Source: VBDM01 sp035702665 (GTDB taxonomy: Bacteria; Pseudomonadota; Gammaproteobacteria; Burkholderiales; SG8-39). Taken from it: DNA of 64,000 nt. The stretch spans positions 1 to 64,000 of the forward strand of contig DASSQD010000107.1 of NCBI GenBank assembly GCA_035702665.1, given 5' to 3'. The position numbers and the translations under genes are program-made. Shown one piece after another: positions 50,850-61,382 of this stretch. Within the stretch, counting starts at the first letter, position 1. Each line of letters starts with the position of its first letter. Below the pieces are notes generated by a model. It made no database searches. It had not been told where the DNA came from and saw only the letters and a program-made list of their open reading frames with translations.

Positions 50850-52256
50850 CTATTCCACCTCAGGCGGACTCGCGTCGATGCCCAGTTCCCCGATCTTGCG
50901 GGTAATGGTATTGCGGCCTATCCCGAGCAGACCCGCGGCTTCGATCCGCCGGCCACCCGTGTGGGCGAGCGCTTTCGCGATCAGCGTCTTCTCGAAGCTC
51001 TTGGACAGATTCTCCATGATGTCCTTCTCGCCGCTCGCCAGCCTGCGGTCCGCCTCCCGCGCAAGCGCGGCGACCCAATCCCCGGAAGTCGCTTCGGCGT
51101 CCTCCTGCAGCTCGGGCGGGAAGTCGTCGATCTCGATGAGCTGAGTAGGTGACATCACGGTTAGCCAGTGGCAGATGTTCTCCAGCTGCCGCACGTTGCC
51201 CGCCAGATTCCGAGCAGAGAGGTAAGCCATCGCCGAATCCGAGAGGCGCTTCGCTTCGACGCCGAGCTCGCGCGCCGATTTCGTCAGGAAATGCCGCGCC
51301 AGCAGAGGAATGTCCTCGCGCCGCTCGCGCAGCGAGGGCAGCCGCAGCCGGATGACGTTCAGGCGATGGAAGAGATCCTCGCGGAACAGGCCTTCGCGGA
51401 CCCGGGCCTCGAGATCCTGGTTCGTCGCCGCGATGACGCGAACATTCGTGCGGATCGATTGATGCCCGCCGACCCTGTAGAAGGTCCCGTCCGACAGGAC
51501 GCGAAGGAGGCGCGTCTGGAGCTCCGCCGGCATGTCGCCGATCTCGTCCAGGAACAGCGTCCCCCCTTCGGCTTGTTCGAATCGGCCCCGGCGCAGGGAT
51601 TGCGCACCCGTGAATGCACCGCGCTCGTGCCCGAAAAGCTCCGATTCGAGCAGATCCTTGGGCATCGCCGCCGTATTGATAGCGACAAACGGCTTGTCGG
51701 CTCGCGGGCTGTGTCGGTGCAGAGCGCGCGCCACCAGCTCCTTGCCGGTTCCGGACTCACCGGTGATCAGGACCGTGGCGCTCGACTGTGATAGGCGACC
51801 GACCGCTCGGAAGACTTCCTGCATGGACTGCGCCTTCCCGAGGATGTCCGGCGAGGCGGCAGACAGCTCTTCGACCCCGGCCTCGTGCGTGCTCTCGCCC
51901 AGCGCGCGCCGGATCAGATCCACCGCCTGATCGACGTCGAACGGCTTCGGCAGGTATTCGAATGCCCCGCCCTGAAAAGCGGCAACCGCCGATTCCAGGT
52001 CCGAATACGCCGTCATGATGATGACCGGCAGATCGGGAAAGCGCCGCTTGACATCCTGAAGCAAGTCGAGCCCGGAGCTGCCCGGCATGCGGATGTCCGA
52101 CACGAGGACCTGCGGCGCGCCACTCGCCTCCAAAGCCTCCATGGCCTCGGTCGCCTGCGCGAAGGTCTTGAAGGGAATGCCTTCGCGGGCGAGCGCTTTC
52201 TCGAACACCCAGCGGATGGAGCGATCGTCGTCGATGACCCAAACAGGTCTCATCAT
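50850..52256 (-). CDS. ntrC: Nitrogen regulation response regulator NtrC (GlnG)
   Basis: 468 residues: receiver domain with D54 in LVSDIRMPG and K104 in YLPKPF; sigma-54-interaction ATPase domain with Walker A ITGESGTGKELVAR, the sigma-54-contact loop ERGAFTGAQ and Walker B GGTLFLDEIGDMP; and a C-terminal Fis-type helix-turn-helix (GGRRIEAAGLLGIGRNTITRKI). It activates glnA and other nitrogen genes when phosphorylated by NtrB. It follows ntrB by 6 bases. Confidence 0.96.
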   Translation of the reverse strand: MMRPVWVIDDDRSIRWVFEKALAREGIPFKTFAQATEAMEALEASGAPQVLVSDIRMPGSSGLDLLQDVKRRFPDLPVIIMTAYSDLESAVAAFQGGAFEYLPKPFDVDQAVDLIRRALGESTHEAGVEELSAASPDILGKAQSMQEVFRAVGRLSQSSATVLITGESGTGKELVARALHRHSPRADKPFVAINTAAMPKDLLESELFGHERGAFTGAQSLRRGRFEQAEGGTLFLDEIGDMPAELQTRLLRVLSDGTFYRVGGHQSIRTNVRVIAATNQDLEARVREGLFREDLFHRLNVIRLRLPSLRERREDIPLLARHFLTKSARELGVEAKRLSDSAMAYLSARNLAGNVRQLENICHWLTVMSPTQLIEIDDFPPELQEDAEATSGDWVAALAREADRRLASGEKDIMENLSKSFEKTLIAKALAHTGGRRIEAAGLLGIGRNTITRKIGELGIDASPPEVE

Positions 52257-52262
52257 GCTCTT

Positions 52263-53336
52263 TCAGCTCAGCGGCAACACGATTCGGAAGCTGGTCTTTC
52301 CCGGCTGGCTATCGCACTCCACTACACCCTGGTGCTGCTGCACGAAGGTTTGCGCGAGCGTCAGGCCAAGCCCGGTTCCGCCCTCACGGCCCGAGACCAG
52401 CGGATAGAAGATCTGATCCCGGATTTCCGGCGGTATTCCCGGCCCGTCATCTGTCACTTGCAATTCTAATGCCAGCTTGTGGAAGCGCCGGGCCAAAGTG
52501 ACTCTTCGCGCGACCCGGGTCCGCAGCACGATCTTGCCCGCCTCCTCGGCGCCCGATGCCGAAGAGGCGCGCGCGCCCAGAACCGCCTGTGCCGCATTGC
52601 GGACGATGTTCAGAACGGCCTGAATCAGCTGTTCCGGATCTCCGCGAAACTCAGGCAGCCCGACGTCGTAGTCGCGCTCGACGCGCACTCCCTGGGGGAA
52701 TTCGGCGAGTATCAGGGTACGTACCCGCTCGCACACCTCGTGGATGTTCATCGGCACGTGATTCGGCGGGCGGTGCGGAGTGAGCAAGCGATCCATGAGC
52801 GCCTGCAACCGGTCGGCTTCCTTGATGATGACCCGGGTGTACTCCCGCAGGCTCGGCCGGTCCAGCTCGCGCTCGAGGAGCTGAGCCGATCCGCGAAGTC
52901 CCCCCAAGGGGTTCCTGATTTCGTGCGCGAGGTTGCGGATCAGCTCCCGGTTCGCCCGATGCTGGGTCATGCGCTGCTCCTCGCGCTCGAGGCGGAGTCT
53001 CTGGTCGATCGGGCGGAGCTCGAGCAACAACGCCGCTTGCCCGACTTCCACCGGAGTCACGATGCAGTCGAGGTGCAAGGGCTCCTGACCGGATGGGACA
53101 AGGATCAGATCCTGATCGGCGAACCCGCGTTCCTCGCGGATCGCTTGGTGCAGCAGGCCGGCCAGGGTGCCCGATTCGACGAAGAGCGCTGGGAAAAGCT
53201 GATCGAGCACCGTCTTGCGGCTGGTGGCGAAGAGCGTTTCGGCCGCTGGGTTGAGATACTTGACCCGCAACGCGCGGTCGAGCAGGACCACGGCGGTTGC
53301 AAGCCACTCCAGCCCAGGCAGGGTCGCAGGATCCAT
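52263..53336 (-). CDS. ntrB: Nitrogen regulation sensor histidine kinase NtrB (GlnL)
   Basis: 357 residues. PAS-type N-terminal domain (about 8-110), phosphoacceptor H138 in LAHEIRNPLGGLRGS, and kinase ATP-binding motifs VLNIVRNAAQAV (N box), TDDGPGIPPEI (G1) and GREGGTGLGLTLA (G2). It is cytosolic, with no membrane segments, as expected for NtrB, which is set by the PII protein. ntrC follows 6 bases later. Confidence 0.96.
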   Translation of the reverse strand: MDPATLPGLEWLATAVVLLDRALRVKYLNPAAETLFATSRKTVLDQLFPALFVESGTLAGLLHQAIREERGFADQDLILVPSGQEPLHLDCIVTPVEVGQAALLLELRPIDQRLRLEREEQRMTQHRANRELIRNLAHEIRNPLGGLRGSAQLLERELDRPSLREYTRVIIKEADRLQALMDRLLTPHRPPNHVPMNIHEVCERVRTLILAEFPQGVRVERDYDVGLPEFRGDPEQLIQAVLNIVRNAAQAVLGARASSASGAEEAGKIVLRTRVARRVTLARRFHKLALELQVTDDGPGIPPEIRDQIFYPLVSGREGGTGLGLTLAQTFVQQHQGVVECDSQPGKTSFRIVLPLS

Positions 53337-53414
53337 GCGCTTACACCAGTCGAAGAGGATGCGGGCGCGCCCGAACGCTGCCGAGGACTGCGCGACCGCC
53401 GGACGCCGTCAGAA

Positions 53415-53858
53415 CTACTTGAGTCGGCCGAGCTCGTCCCGCAGCTGCTCGATGTTCTTGGTGTGCTGCTCGATCGCGTCTTGGTAAGGCTTCAAGCGTT
53501 CCTGAACCCGTGCGTAATTGCGCTCGTTCCCCGTGCGCAAGCTCTCCTGCTCCGCGAGCTTTTGTCGGGCATCGGTCAGGAGCTGCTGCTCGTTCTGGAG
53601 CTCGGACTCGAGAATCTTGCGACGGTCCTGGTTGCGATCCACGGCCCCCGCGGACTTGGGACGCGGGACCTGCGCCGGCATGACCTGCACCTCCTTCACG
53701 ACCAGGGTGCATTTCTTGCCCACCGTGTCTCGCTTGACGTTGGTGTACGTCGGCCGGCCGCTCGCGTCGGGACATTTGTAGACCTCGGCCGACGCATGGC
53801 CGCAATGCGCCAATAGCGCGAGGGAAATGCAACGCAGGAACGCTTTGCTTCGTGCCAT
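53415..53858 (-). CDS. Exported DUF4124 coiled-coil protein between glnA and ntrB
   Basis: 147 residues: a signal peptide (1-24, cleavage near ASA), a DUF4124 segment EVYKCPDASGRPTYTNVK (25-42), and a long heptad-like coiled coil (about 75-145) with LESELQNEQQLLTDARQKLAEQESL-type repeats (only part quoted: ELQNEQQLLTDARQKL). Probably periplasmic. Placed between glnA and ntrB on the same strand, so it may be co-transcribed with ntrBC. Function unknown; a nitrogen role is not supported by sequence. Confidence 0.8.
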   Translation of the reverse strand: MARSKAFLRCISLALLAHCGHASAEVYKCPDASGRPTYTNVKRDTVGKKCTLVVKEVQVMPAQVPRPKSAGAVDRNQDRRKILESELQNEQQLLTDARQKLAEQESLRTGNERNYARVQERLKPYQDAIEQHTKNIEQLRDELGRLK

Positions 53859-53921
53859 CGCTCACCCTAACCCGCGAGGGAGTTTCGAGTGTAGGCCAAA
53901 ACAGCACTGATTTCAAATGAG

Positions 53922-53955
53922 AAAAGGACGGAACACCCGATCGGGCGTTCCGTCC
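53922..53955 (-). terminator. Intrinsic terminator of glnA
   Basis: On the minus strand a long stem, GGACGGAAC...GTTCCGTCC with an inner CCCGATCGGG palindrome, carries one mismatch and is followed by TTTTCTC. It begins 52 bases after the glnA stop, separating glnA from the downstream DUF4124-ntrBC genes. Confidence 0.85.
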
Positions 53956-54007
53956 CTCGGCGTTGTATCGATTCGAATCGGCCCGACGCAACCGGGCCCT
54001 TGGGTCC

Positions 54008-55423
54008 TCAGGAGCTGTAGTACATATCGAACTCGACGGGATGGGTGGTCATGCGGAAGCGAGTGACCTCTTCCATCTTCAGTGCACAATAGGCGTCGAG
54101 CATATCGTCCGAGAACACACCGCCCTTGGTCAGGAACTCGCGGTCCTTGTTCAGGTGGTCGATCGCCATGTCGAGCGAAGAGCACACGTTTTGCACCTTC
54201 TTCGCCTGTGCAGGTGGCAGATCGTAGAGATTCTTGTCGATGGGATCGCCTGGGTGGATCTTGTTCTGCACGCCGTCCAGCCCTGCCATCAGCATGGCTG
54301 CAAAAGCCAGATAGGAATTTGCCGTCGGATCCGGGAAGCGCACCTCGACCCGGCGCGCCTTGGGATTGGTGACGAGCGGGATGCGGCACGCGGCTGAACG
54401 ATTGCGCGATGAGTAGGCGAGGTTGATCGGCGCTTCGAACCCAGGAACGAGCCTCTTGTAAGAATTGGTACCGGGATTCGTGATAGCGTTCAGCGCCTTG
54501 GCGTGCCTAATGATGCCGCCGATGTAGTACAGCGCGAAGTCCGAAAGACCCGCGTAGCCGTTGCCGGTGAAGAGGTTCTGCCCGCCCTTCCACACCGACT
54601 GGTGCACGTGCATGCCCGAACCGTTGTCCCCCACGATCGGCTTGGGCATGAAGGTCGCGGTCTTCCCGTACGAATGCGAGACATTCCAGACCGTGTACTT
54701 CAGTATTTGCATCCAGTCAGCGCGCTTCACCAGGCTGTTGAACTTGGTGCCGATCTCGTTCTGGCCCGCGGCGGCCACTTCGTGATGATGGACTTCGCAC
54801 TCAACGCCCTGCTGCTCCAGAGCGAGTACGATCGCGTTGCGGATGTCCTGCAGCGTGTCGGCGGGCGGCACGGGGAAATATCCGCCTTTGACGGGGGCGC
54901 GGTGACCCATGTTGCCGCCTTCGTATTCCTCGCCCGAGGACCACGGTGCTTCTTCCGACCTGATCTTGACGAAGCAGCCGGACATGTCCACGTTCCAGGT
55001 CACCGAATCGAAGATGAAGAATTCGGGCTCGGGGCCGAAGTACGCAACCTCCCCGAGGCCCGAAGACTTCAGATAGGCCTCCGCGCGCTTGGCGATCGTG
55101 CGCGGGTCACGGTCGTAGCCCTTGCCGTCGGAAGGTTCGACCGCATCGCAGGTGAGGTTGAGCACGGGCTCGTCGGTAAACGGGTCCATGCGGGCCGAGT
55201 CCGGGTCCGGCATCAGCAACATGTCCGATGCCTCGATGCCTTTCCACCCAGCGATGGAAGACCCGTCGAAGAAATGCCCGGCTTCGAACTTGTCCATGCC
55301 GAACGCCTTCACCGGCACGGAAACGTGCTGCTCCTTGCCCCGGGTATCGGTGAAGCGCAGGTCGACGAACTTGACCTCCTTCTCTTTGATCATCTTCATG
55401 ACGTCAGCAGCAGTCATTGCCAT
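54008..55423 (-). CDS. glnA: Type I glutamine synthetase
   Basis: 471 residues, the GSI length. Motifs: FFDGSSIAGW, metal Glu in EPEFFIFDS and MHVHQSVWKGGQN, the ATP site, and IDKNLYDLPPAQAK with Tyr400 as the adenylylation site, so it is of the GlnE-regulated type. It makes glutamine from glutamate, ammonia and ATP. The start has a GAGGAG ribosome site. A near-consensus sigma-54 promoter and two NtrC boxes lie upstream, and ntrBC lie downstream. Confidence 0.98.
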   Translation of the reverse strand: MAMTAADVMKMIKEKEVKFVDLRFTDTRGKEQHVSVPVKAFGMDKFEAGHFFDGSSIAGWKGIEASDMLLMPDPDSARMDPFTDEPVLNLTCDAVEPSDGKGYDRDPRTIAKRAEAYLKSSGLGEVAYFGPEPEFFIFDSVTWNVDMSGCFVKIRSEEAPWSSGEEYEGGNMGHRAPVKGGYFPVPPADTLQDIRNAIVLALEQQGVECEVHHHEVAAAGQNEIGTKFNSLVKRADWMQILKYTVWNVSHSYGKTATFMPKPIVGDNGSGMHVHQSVWKGGQNLFTGNGYAGLSDFALYYIGGIIRHAKALNAITNPGTNSYKRLVPGFEAPINLAYSSRNRSAACRIPLVTNPKARRVEVRFPDPTANSYLAFAAMLMAGLDGVQNKIHPGDPIDKNLYDLPPAQAKKVQNVCSSLDMAIDHLNKDREFLTKGGVFSDDMLDAYCALKMEEVTRFRMTTHPVEFDMYYSS

Positions 55424-55493
55424 CTCGGGATCTCCTCAGTTTTGCGGATTGTTGGTTGGTGAGAAAGGGATGCGTCGGATCGGGACAGACCTT

Positions 55494-55509
55494 TGCAGAT
55501 TCCGTGCCA
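55494..55509 (-). promoter_or_regulatory. Sigma-54 promoter of glnA
   Basis: On the minus strand TGGCACGGAATCTGCA matches the -24/-12 consensus at all but one position; GG and GC are separated by exactly ten bases. Its -12 end is about 70 bases before the glnA ATG. Confidence 0.9.
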
Positions 55510-55560
55510 TCCGGCGCCGAAAAAGTATAGGGGAGAGTTCGCGGCGATCCTGGGAGCTGC

Positions 55561-55606
55561 GCACCAAACGGGCGCAAAGTCGCCATTATGCGCACCGCCC
55601 CGGTGC
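55561..55606 (-). promoter_or_regulatory. Two NtrC enhancer boxes upstream of the glnA promoter
   Basis: GCACCGCCCCGGTGC (55592-55606) is a perfect GCAC-N7-GTGC. GCACCAAACGGGCGC (55561-55575) has one half intact and one mismatch in the other. Their centres are 31 bases apart, three helical turns, like the paired sites at enteric glnA. They lie 52-112 bases upstream of the -24 element. Confidence 0.72.
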
Positions 55607-55672
55607 GAATCAACTCCCGAGACCGCGGCTCCGAGCTAAACTACGGACCTTCTCTTGCGGCCTCCGCGAAAC

Positions 55673-56134
55673 ATGTCTAGCGACTCCTCCGACGACATCC
55701 TGGCCCGAGCCAAGCAGCGCGGCAAAGCCATGCGCTTGCCGTACGCCGGTGCGCTGCTGCCCGCCGAAGCGCAGGCGCTCCTGCAGCAGGTGCCTCGTGC
55801 GAAGCTCGTCGACGTGCGCACCCAGGCCGAATGGGAGTACGTCGGCCACGTCCCCGACTCCGTCCTCATCGAGTGGAACACCTTTCCCACCGGACAGCGC
55901 AACCCCGGGTTCCTTTCCGAGCTGCAATCGCAGGTCGAAAAGAGCGACGCACCGCTGATGTTCCTGTGCCGCTCCGGCGCGAGGTCGCACCACGCGGCCC
56001 AGGCCGCCACGCAAGCCGGCTATTTGAACTCCTACAACATCCTCGAGGGATTCGAGGGCGACAAGGACGAGAATGGTCATCGCAATACGGTAGGAGGCTG
56101 GCGATTCGCCGGACTACCCTGGATTCAAGGGTGA
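55673..56134 (+). CDS. Rhodanese-like domain protein
   Basis: 153 residues from the ATG at 55673. One rhodanese domain with the active-site loop FLCRSGARSHH (catalytic Cys plus Arg), preceded by AKLVDVRTQAEWEYVGHVPDS and followed by YNILEGFEGDKDENGHRN. The extended tail after the rhodanese fold is typical of a sulfurtransferase type common in betaproteobacteria. It has no signal peptide. It diverges from glnA with the NtrC sites between; whether it shares that control is open. Confidence 0.88.
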   Translation: MSSDSSDDILARAKQRGKAMRLPYAGALLPAEAQALLQQVPRAKLVDVRTQAEWEYVGHVPDSVLIEWNTFPTGQRNPGFLSELQSQVEKSDAPLMFLCRSGARSHHAAQAATQAGYLNSYNILEGFEGDKDENGHRNTVGGWRFAGLPWIQG

Positions 56135-56176
56135 GGGACGGCACACACAAGTCCATCAATAACAGAGGAGATAGCC

Positions 56177-57424
56177 ATGGAGAAGCGGTTCCGTTCGCGT
56201 ATCGCCGAGGGTGCGGCATGGATGTTTGCGGCGGCGTTGGCACTTACGGTGCCTGCATCGCGTGCCGCAGATTTCAAGATTCTGCAGCCGCTCCAGGACA
56301 AACCGGGGAAGCTGAAGAACGGCGCGTACTACGTGCCAACCACACCTCAAACGGTGACGTGGGGCAGCCTGCCGAACGCGAACGCCAAACCCGTGCTCTC
56401 GGTGCCTTCCGGAAGCATGGTGATCATCGACACCGTTTCGCATGAGGGGGTTCTGGAAGATCAGGGCAAGGATCCGGTCAAGTTCTTCGGGCAGTTCGGC
56501 GTCAAGCCTGAGCAAGTGCTCAAGGACGCCCAGGCGATCGCCGCGTCCAGTGTCGAGCACGATTTCGTCAAGGACGGCCCGCACGTCGTCACAGGCCCGG
56601 TCGAAGTCGAGAGCGCGAAAGCGGGCGATGTGCTCAAGGTCGAAATGCTAATGCTGCAGCCCAGGGTCCCATACGGTGTCATCTCAAATCGACACGGCAA
56701 AGGCGCACTGCCCGGTGAATTCCCCGAGAACAAGGGAGCAGAGCCCGGCGCGGATGCGGCGCATCCCGAGCTCTATCACAACGTCTTCTCGTTCGTTCCG
56801 ATCACGCAGATCGCCGGGAAATGGCACGGAGTCGTCAAGGACAAGAACGGCGTCACAGCACGTATCCCTTTGCAGCCGTTCAACGGCACGATGGGCGTCG
56901 CGGTCAACACCACGGAGAAAGCAAACTCGATTCCCCCGGGAGCCTACGCCGGGAATCTCGACCTCAACGAGCTAACGAGCGGTGTCGGGGCAATCCTCTA
57001 CATCCCTGTTCAGGTCGATGGCGCTCTCTTCTACGCCTCCGATCCGCATTTCGTGCAGGGTGACGGCGAGGTCGCGCTGACCGCGCTGGAAGGCTCGTTG
57101 CGGTCGACATACCGTCTTACCGTGCTCAAGGCCGGTGATCCCCGGCTCCCGATGAAGGCGCCTATGAAGAACCCGTTCGCGGAGACGGCCAAGTACTGGA
57201 TTCCGATCGGTCTCAATTCCGATCTCAATGAAGCGATGAAGGACGCGACCCGACAAACCGTGCAGTTCCTTAACGAGAAACTCGGCATGGACCGGGCAAC
57301 CGCGCTTGCCTATGCCAGCGCCGGGGTCGATTTCGAGGTGACGCAGGTCGTCGATCGGGTCAAGGGAGTCAACGCGATGATCCGCAAAGCGGACTTCGCA
57401 GCCAGCCGCGCAACGAAGAAGTAG
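56177..57424 (+). CDS. Secreted acetamidase/formamidase family protein
   Basis: 415 residues with an N-terminal signal peptide (1-31, cleavage near SRA-AD). The mature part follows the FmdA_AmdA fold: SGSMVIIDTVSHEG, HVVTGPVEVESAKAGDVLKV (in two strands), the PLQPFNGTMGVA segment, PPGAYAGNLDLNEL, and YIPVQVDGALFYASDPHFVQG (in two parts) as metal-site region. Most characterised family members are cytosolic amidases; a signal peptide points to a periplasmic enzyme with an unknown amide substrate. It follows the rhodanese gene by 42 bases. Confidence 0.85.
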   Translation: MEKRFRSRIAEGAAWMFAAALALTVPASRAADFKILQPLQDKPGKLKNGAYYVPTTPQTVTWGSLPNANAKPVLSVPSGSMVIIDTVSHEGVLEDQGKDPVKFFGQFGVKPEQVLKDAQAIAASSVEHDFVKDGPHVVTGPVEVESAKAGDVLKVEMLMLQPRVPYGVISNRHGKGALPGEFPENKGAEPGADAAHPELYHNVFSFVPITQIAGKWHGVVKDKNGVTARIPLQPFNGTMGVAVNTTEKANSIPPGAYAGNLDLNELTSGVGAILYIPVQVDGALFYASDPHFVQGDGEVALTALEGSLRSTYRLTVLKAGDPRLPMKAPMKNPFAETAKYWIPIGLNSDLNEAMKDATRQTVQFLNEKLGMDRATALAYASAGVDFEVTQVVDRVKGVNAMIRKADFAASRATKK

Positions 57425-58249
57425 CTAGCCCGACCAGTTCACCAGTTCGGCGTAGGCGGTGCCCAACACCGCCGCGCCGAACGCAATGCGATACCAAGCG
57501 AAGGGAGCGAAGTCGTGCGTAGCGATGTAGCGCAGGAGCCAGCGCACGCATAGGAATGCCGAAGCGAAAGCCGTGATCGACCCGACGGCGAACAGGCTGG
57601 CGTCGCCCGCGTCGAACAGCGCGCGATTCTTCCAGAAGTCATAGCCACCGGCCGCGATTAGGGTGGGCACGGCGAGAAAAAAAGAGAACTCCGTCGCCGC
57701 TTTGCGCGAGAGGCCGAAGAGCATGCCGCCAATGATGGTCGCGCCGGAGCGCGACGTGCCCGGGATCAACGCGAACGCCTGCGCGACGCCGACCTTGAGC
57801 GCGTCGCGCCAGGTCATGTCGTCGGCCTGCTCTATGCGTACGCGCGGACGCAGCGAGCGCTCGACCCACAGGATGACGAATCCACCCACGATGAACGCGA
57901 GCGCGACCGGAACGGCGTGAAACAGGTAGGCCTTGATCAGCTTGCCGAACGCCAAGCCCAGGACGGCCGCCGGGATGAAGGCGACGACGAGGTTAGCTAC
58001 GAAGCGCCGCGCGGCGGGCTCGCTCGCCAGACCGGCGGCAACGTGCCAGAACTTCCCGCGGTACTCCCAGACAATTGCGAGCATCGCGCCTGTCTGGATG
58101 ACGATTTCAAAAACCTTGGCCTTGTCATCGTTGAAGTGGAGCAGGTCGCCCGCGAGAATCAGATGGCCGGTGGACGAAACCGGGAGGAACTCGGTCAGGC
58201 CCTCCACGACTCCGAGAACGAGCGCCTTCAAGAACAGAGCGAGATCCAC
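57425..58249 (-). CDS. uppP: Undecaprenyl-diphosphatase UppP (BacA)
   Basis: 274 residues from a GTG start, eight hydrophobic helices. The two conserved active-site motifs are GVVEGLTEFLPVSSTGHLIL and LIPGTSRSGATIIGGML. It dephosphorylates undecaprenyl diphosphate to recycle the cell-wall carrier lipid. A GGAGGG lies only 3-4 bases before the GTG, somewhat close. Its stop abuts the formamidase-like gene stop (no gap between the two TAGs). Confidence 0.93.
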   Translation of the reverse strand: MDLALFLKALVLGVVEGLTEFLPVSSTGHLILAGDLLHFNDDKAKVFEIVIQTGAMLAIVWEYRGKFWHVAAGLASEPAARRFVANLVVAFIPAAVLGLAFGKLIKAYLFHAVPVALAFIVGGFVILWVERSLRPRVRIEQADDMTWRDALKVGVAQAFALIPGTSRSGATIIGGMLFGLSRKAATEFSFFLAVPTLIAAGGYDFWKNRALFDAGDASLFAVGSITAFASAFLCVRWLLRYIATHDFAPFAWYRIAFGAAVLGTAYAELVNWSG

Positions 58250-58264
58250 GTCCCTCCGGCAGGG

Positions 58265-58290
58265 AAAAAAAGGGCGGCAAGCCGCCGCCC
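58265..58290 (-). terminator. Intrinsic terminator of thiC
   Basis: On the minus strand GGGCGGC-GGCTT-GCCGCCC is followed by seven T residues, 18 bases after the thiC stop and just before the uppP ribosome site. Confidence 0.93.
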
Positions 58291-58308
58291 GGAGTGTAGC
58301 GGAAAGGC

Positions 58309-60180
<1,872 letters not shown>

Positions 60181-60230
60181 GGCACTCCTCTCACACTTGC
60201 CGCACGGGAGCGCATGAACCGGTCGTTCAA

Positions 60231-60318
60231 CGCTTCCCTGCGGCGGCATTATCCGCATCAGGTTCGAAGGGTCTGCTCTCACCCGACGAGCCGGAAACCC
60301 TACCCGTCAGGACCCCTA
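60231..60318 (-). promoter_or_regulatory. TPP riboswitch (THI element) of thiC
   Basis: On the minus strand the conserved order is present: TAGGGGTCC at the 5' end, GGGTGAGAGCAGACCC (the pyrimidine-sensor loop, with GTGAGA where CTGAGA is usual), CGAACCTGATGCGGATAATG and a closing CGCAGGGAAGCG. It ends about 50 bases before the thiC start, close enough to mask or free the ribosome site. Confidence 0.93.
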
Positions 60319-60364
60319 CGTTGTTCGGGAAAACTTACTCCAAGCCATACAGCTTGGCAAGCAG

Positions 60365-60793
60365 TCACTCTCGCGGGCGCACAGCGAACGTGAGACGAAT
60401 GCAGTTGCGCTCGCCCGCGCGACGATATCCCGCGTCACGTGCCAAGGACCTGATCAGCTTCAGTCCGAGGCCTCCCACCGGTTGCTGGGCGATGAGCACC
60501 GCCGTGTCCGTTGGGCGAAACTCGCCGAACGGATTATGAGGCGGAGCGGCGTCCTCGTAGCGCAGTGTGAATCCCGCATCATCGGGCTCAAACGCAAGCC
60601 ATACGGGGGATTCACTCTCCTCGCGATATCCGTGGGTTACGGTGTTCGTGAATAGTTCCTCGACGATCAGGAGGATCTTCAGGCAATCTTCCCGGCCTAT
60701 TCCGGCGGTGGCGCAGGCAGCCTCTACAAAACTCCGGATTTCGGCCATCGAATCCATCCTGGCCGGGAACCGGGCAAGCGGGACGTTAGCCAT
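60365..60793 (-). CDS. RsbW-like anti-sigma / serine kinase ATPase
   Basis: 142 residues of the GHKL ATPase fold: IVEELFTNTVTHGYREE is the N box of SpoIIAB/RsbW kinases, YEDAAPPHNPF the Asp region, and PVGGLGLKLIRSLA the G box. Such proteins bind a sigma factor or phosphorylate a STAS-domain antagonist in partner-switching. It has no membrane segment. It diverges from the FecR gene with a 117-base gap that includes TATAAT on its own strand. A STAS partner is not visible in the window. Confidence 0.8.
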   Translation of the reverse strand: MANVPLARFPARMDSMAEIRSFVEAACATAGIGREDCLKILLIVEELFTNTVTHGYREESESPVWLAFEPDDAGFTLRYEDAAPPHNPFGEFRPTDTAVLIAQQPVGGLGLKLIRSLARDAGYRRAGERNCIRLTFAVRPRE

Positions 60794-60910
60794 GGACGGA
60801 ATGAGCCGGAAGAAGGCTGGTTGGGCTATTATAGAAAAAAGCGTCCTCGCGGGCGTCGGCCACTCCGGCAAGCAAGGTTTTGCAGGTTGACCAATTATTG
60901 GGGGGTCATT

Positions 60911-61366
60911 ATGCAACCAAATCGTCGGATCGACGCATGTCGATTTGTTATCGCCTGCGCGCTGGGTCTCGCCTCGCTCGCAGCATTCGCCACCGACATC
61001 GCCCAGTTCAAGGTAGCGAAGGGCGCCGTCTACCTCGAGCGCGGCGGCAAGCGCTTTCCCGCCTATGTAGGAACGCATCTGCAGGCGACCGATACCGTCG
61101 TCACAGGGGCGGACGGCTCCGCCGGAATCACGTTCATCGACAACTCGCTGCTGTCGGTAGGCCCGAACAGCGTTCTGCAGATCGAACGCTATGCATTCAA
61201 CTCTACGACGCATGAAGGCGTCTTCGACACCACGCTCTCCCGCGGGACGCTGTCGATGGTGTCGGGCAAGATCGCCAAGCAGTCTCCCGATTCCGTGAAG
61301 GTGAGAACGCCTTCGTCGATCCTCGGCGTGCGCGGGACCGAATTTCTGGTGCGCACGGGCGAATGA
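60911..61366 (+). CDS. Exported FecR-domain protein
   Basis: 151 residues with a signal peptide (1-28, ending near FAT). One FecR domain covers the mature part: AKGAVYLERGGKRFPAYVGTHL, ATDTVVTGADGSAGITFIDNSLLSVGPNS (partly quoted) and the late TPSSILGVRGTEFLVRTGE. FecR domains of this kind occur in periplasmic sensors and next to CHASE2 proteins. There is no transmembrane helix after the signal. It precedes the OmpA lipoprotein gene by 16 bases. Confidence 0.83.
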   Translation: MQPNRRIDACRFVIACALGLASLAAFATDIAQFKVAKGAVYLERGGKRFPAYVGTHLQATDTVVTGADGSAGITFIDNSLLSVGPNSVLQIERYAFNSTTHEGVFDTTLSRGTLSMVSGKIAKQSPDSVKVRTPSSILGVRGTEFLVRTGE

Positions 61367-61382
61367 GGTGTAAAGTGGTCGC

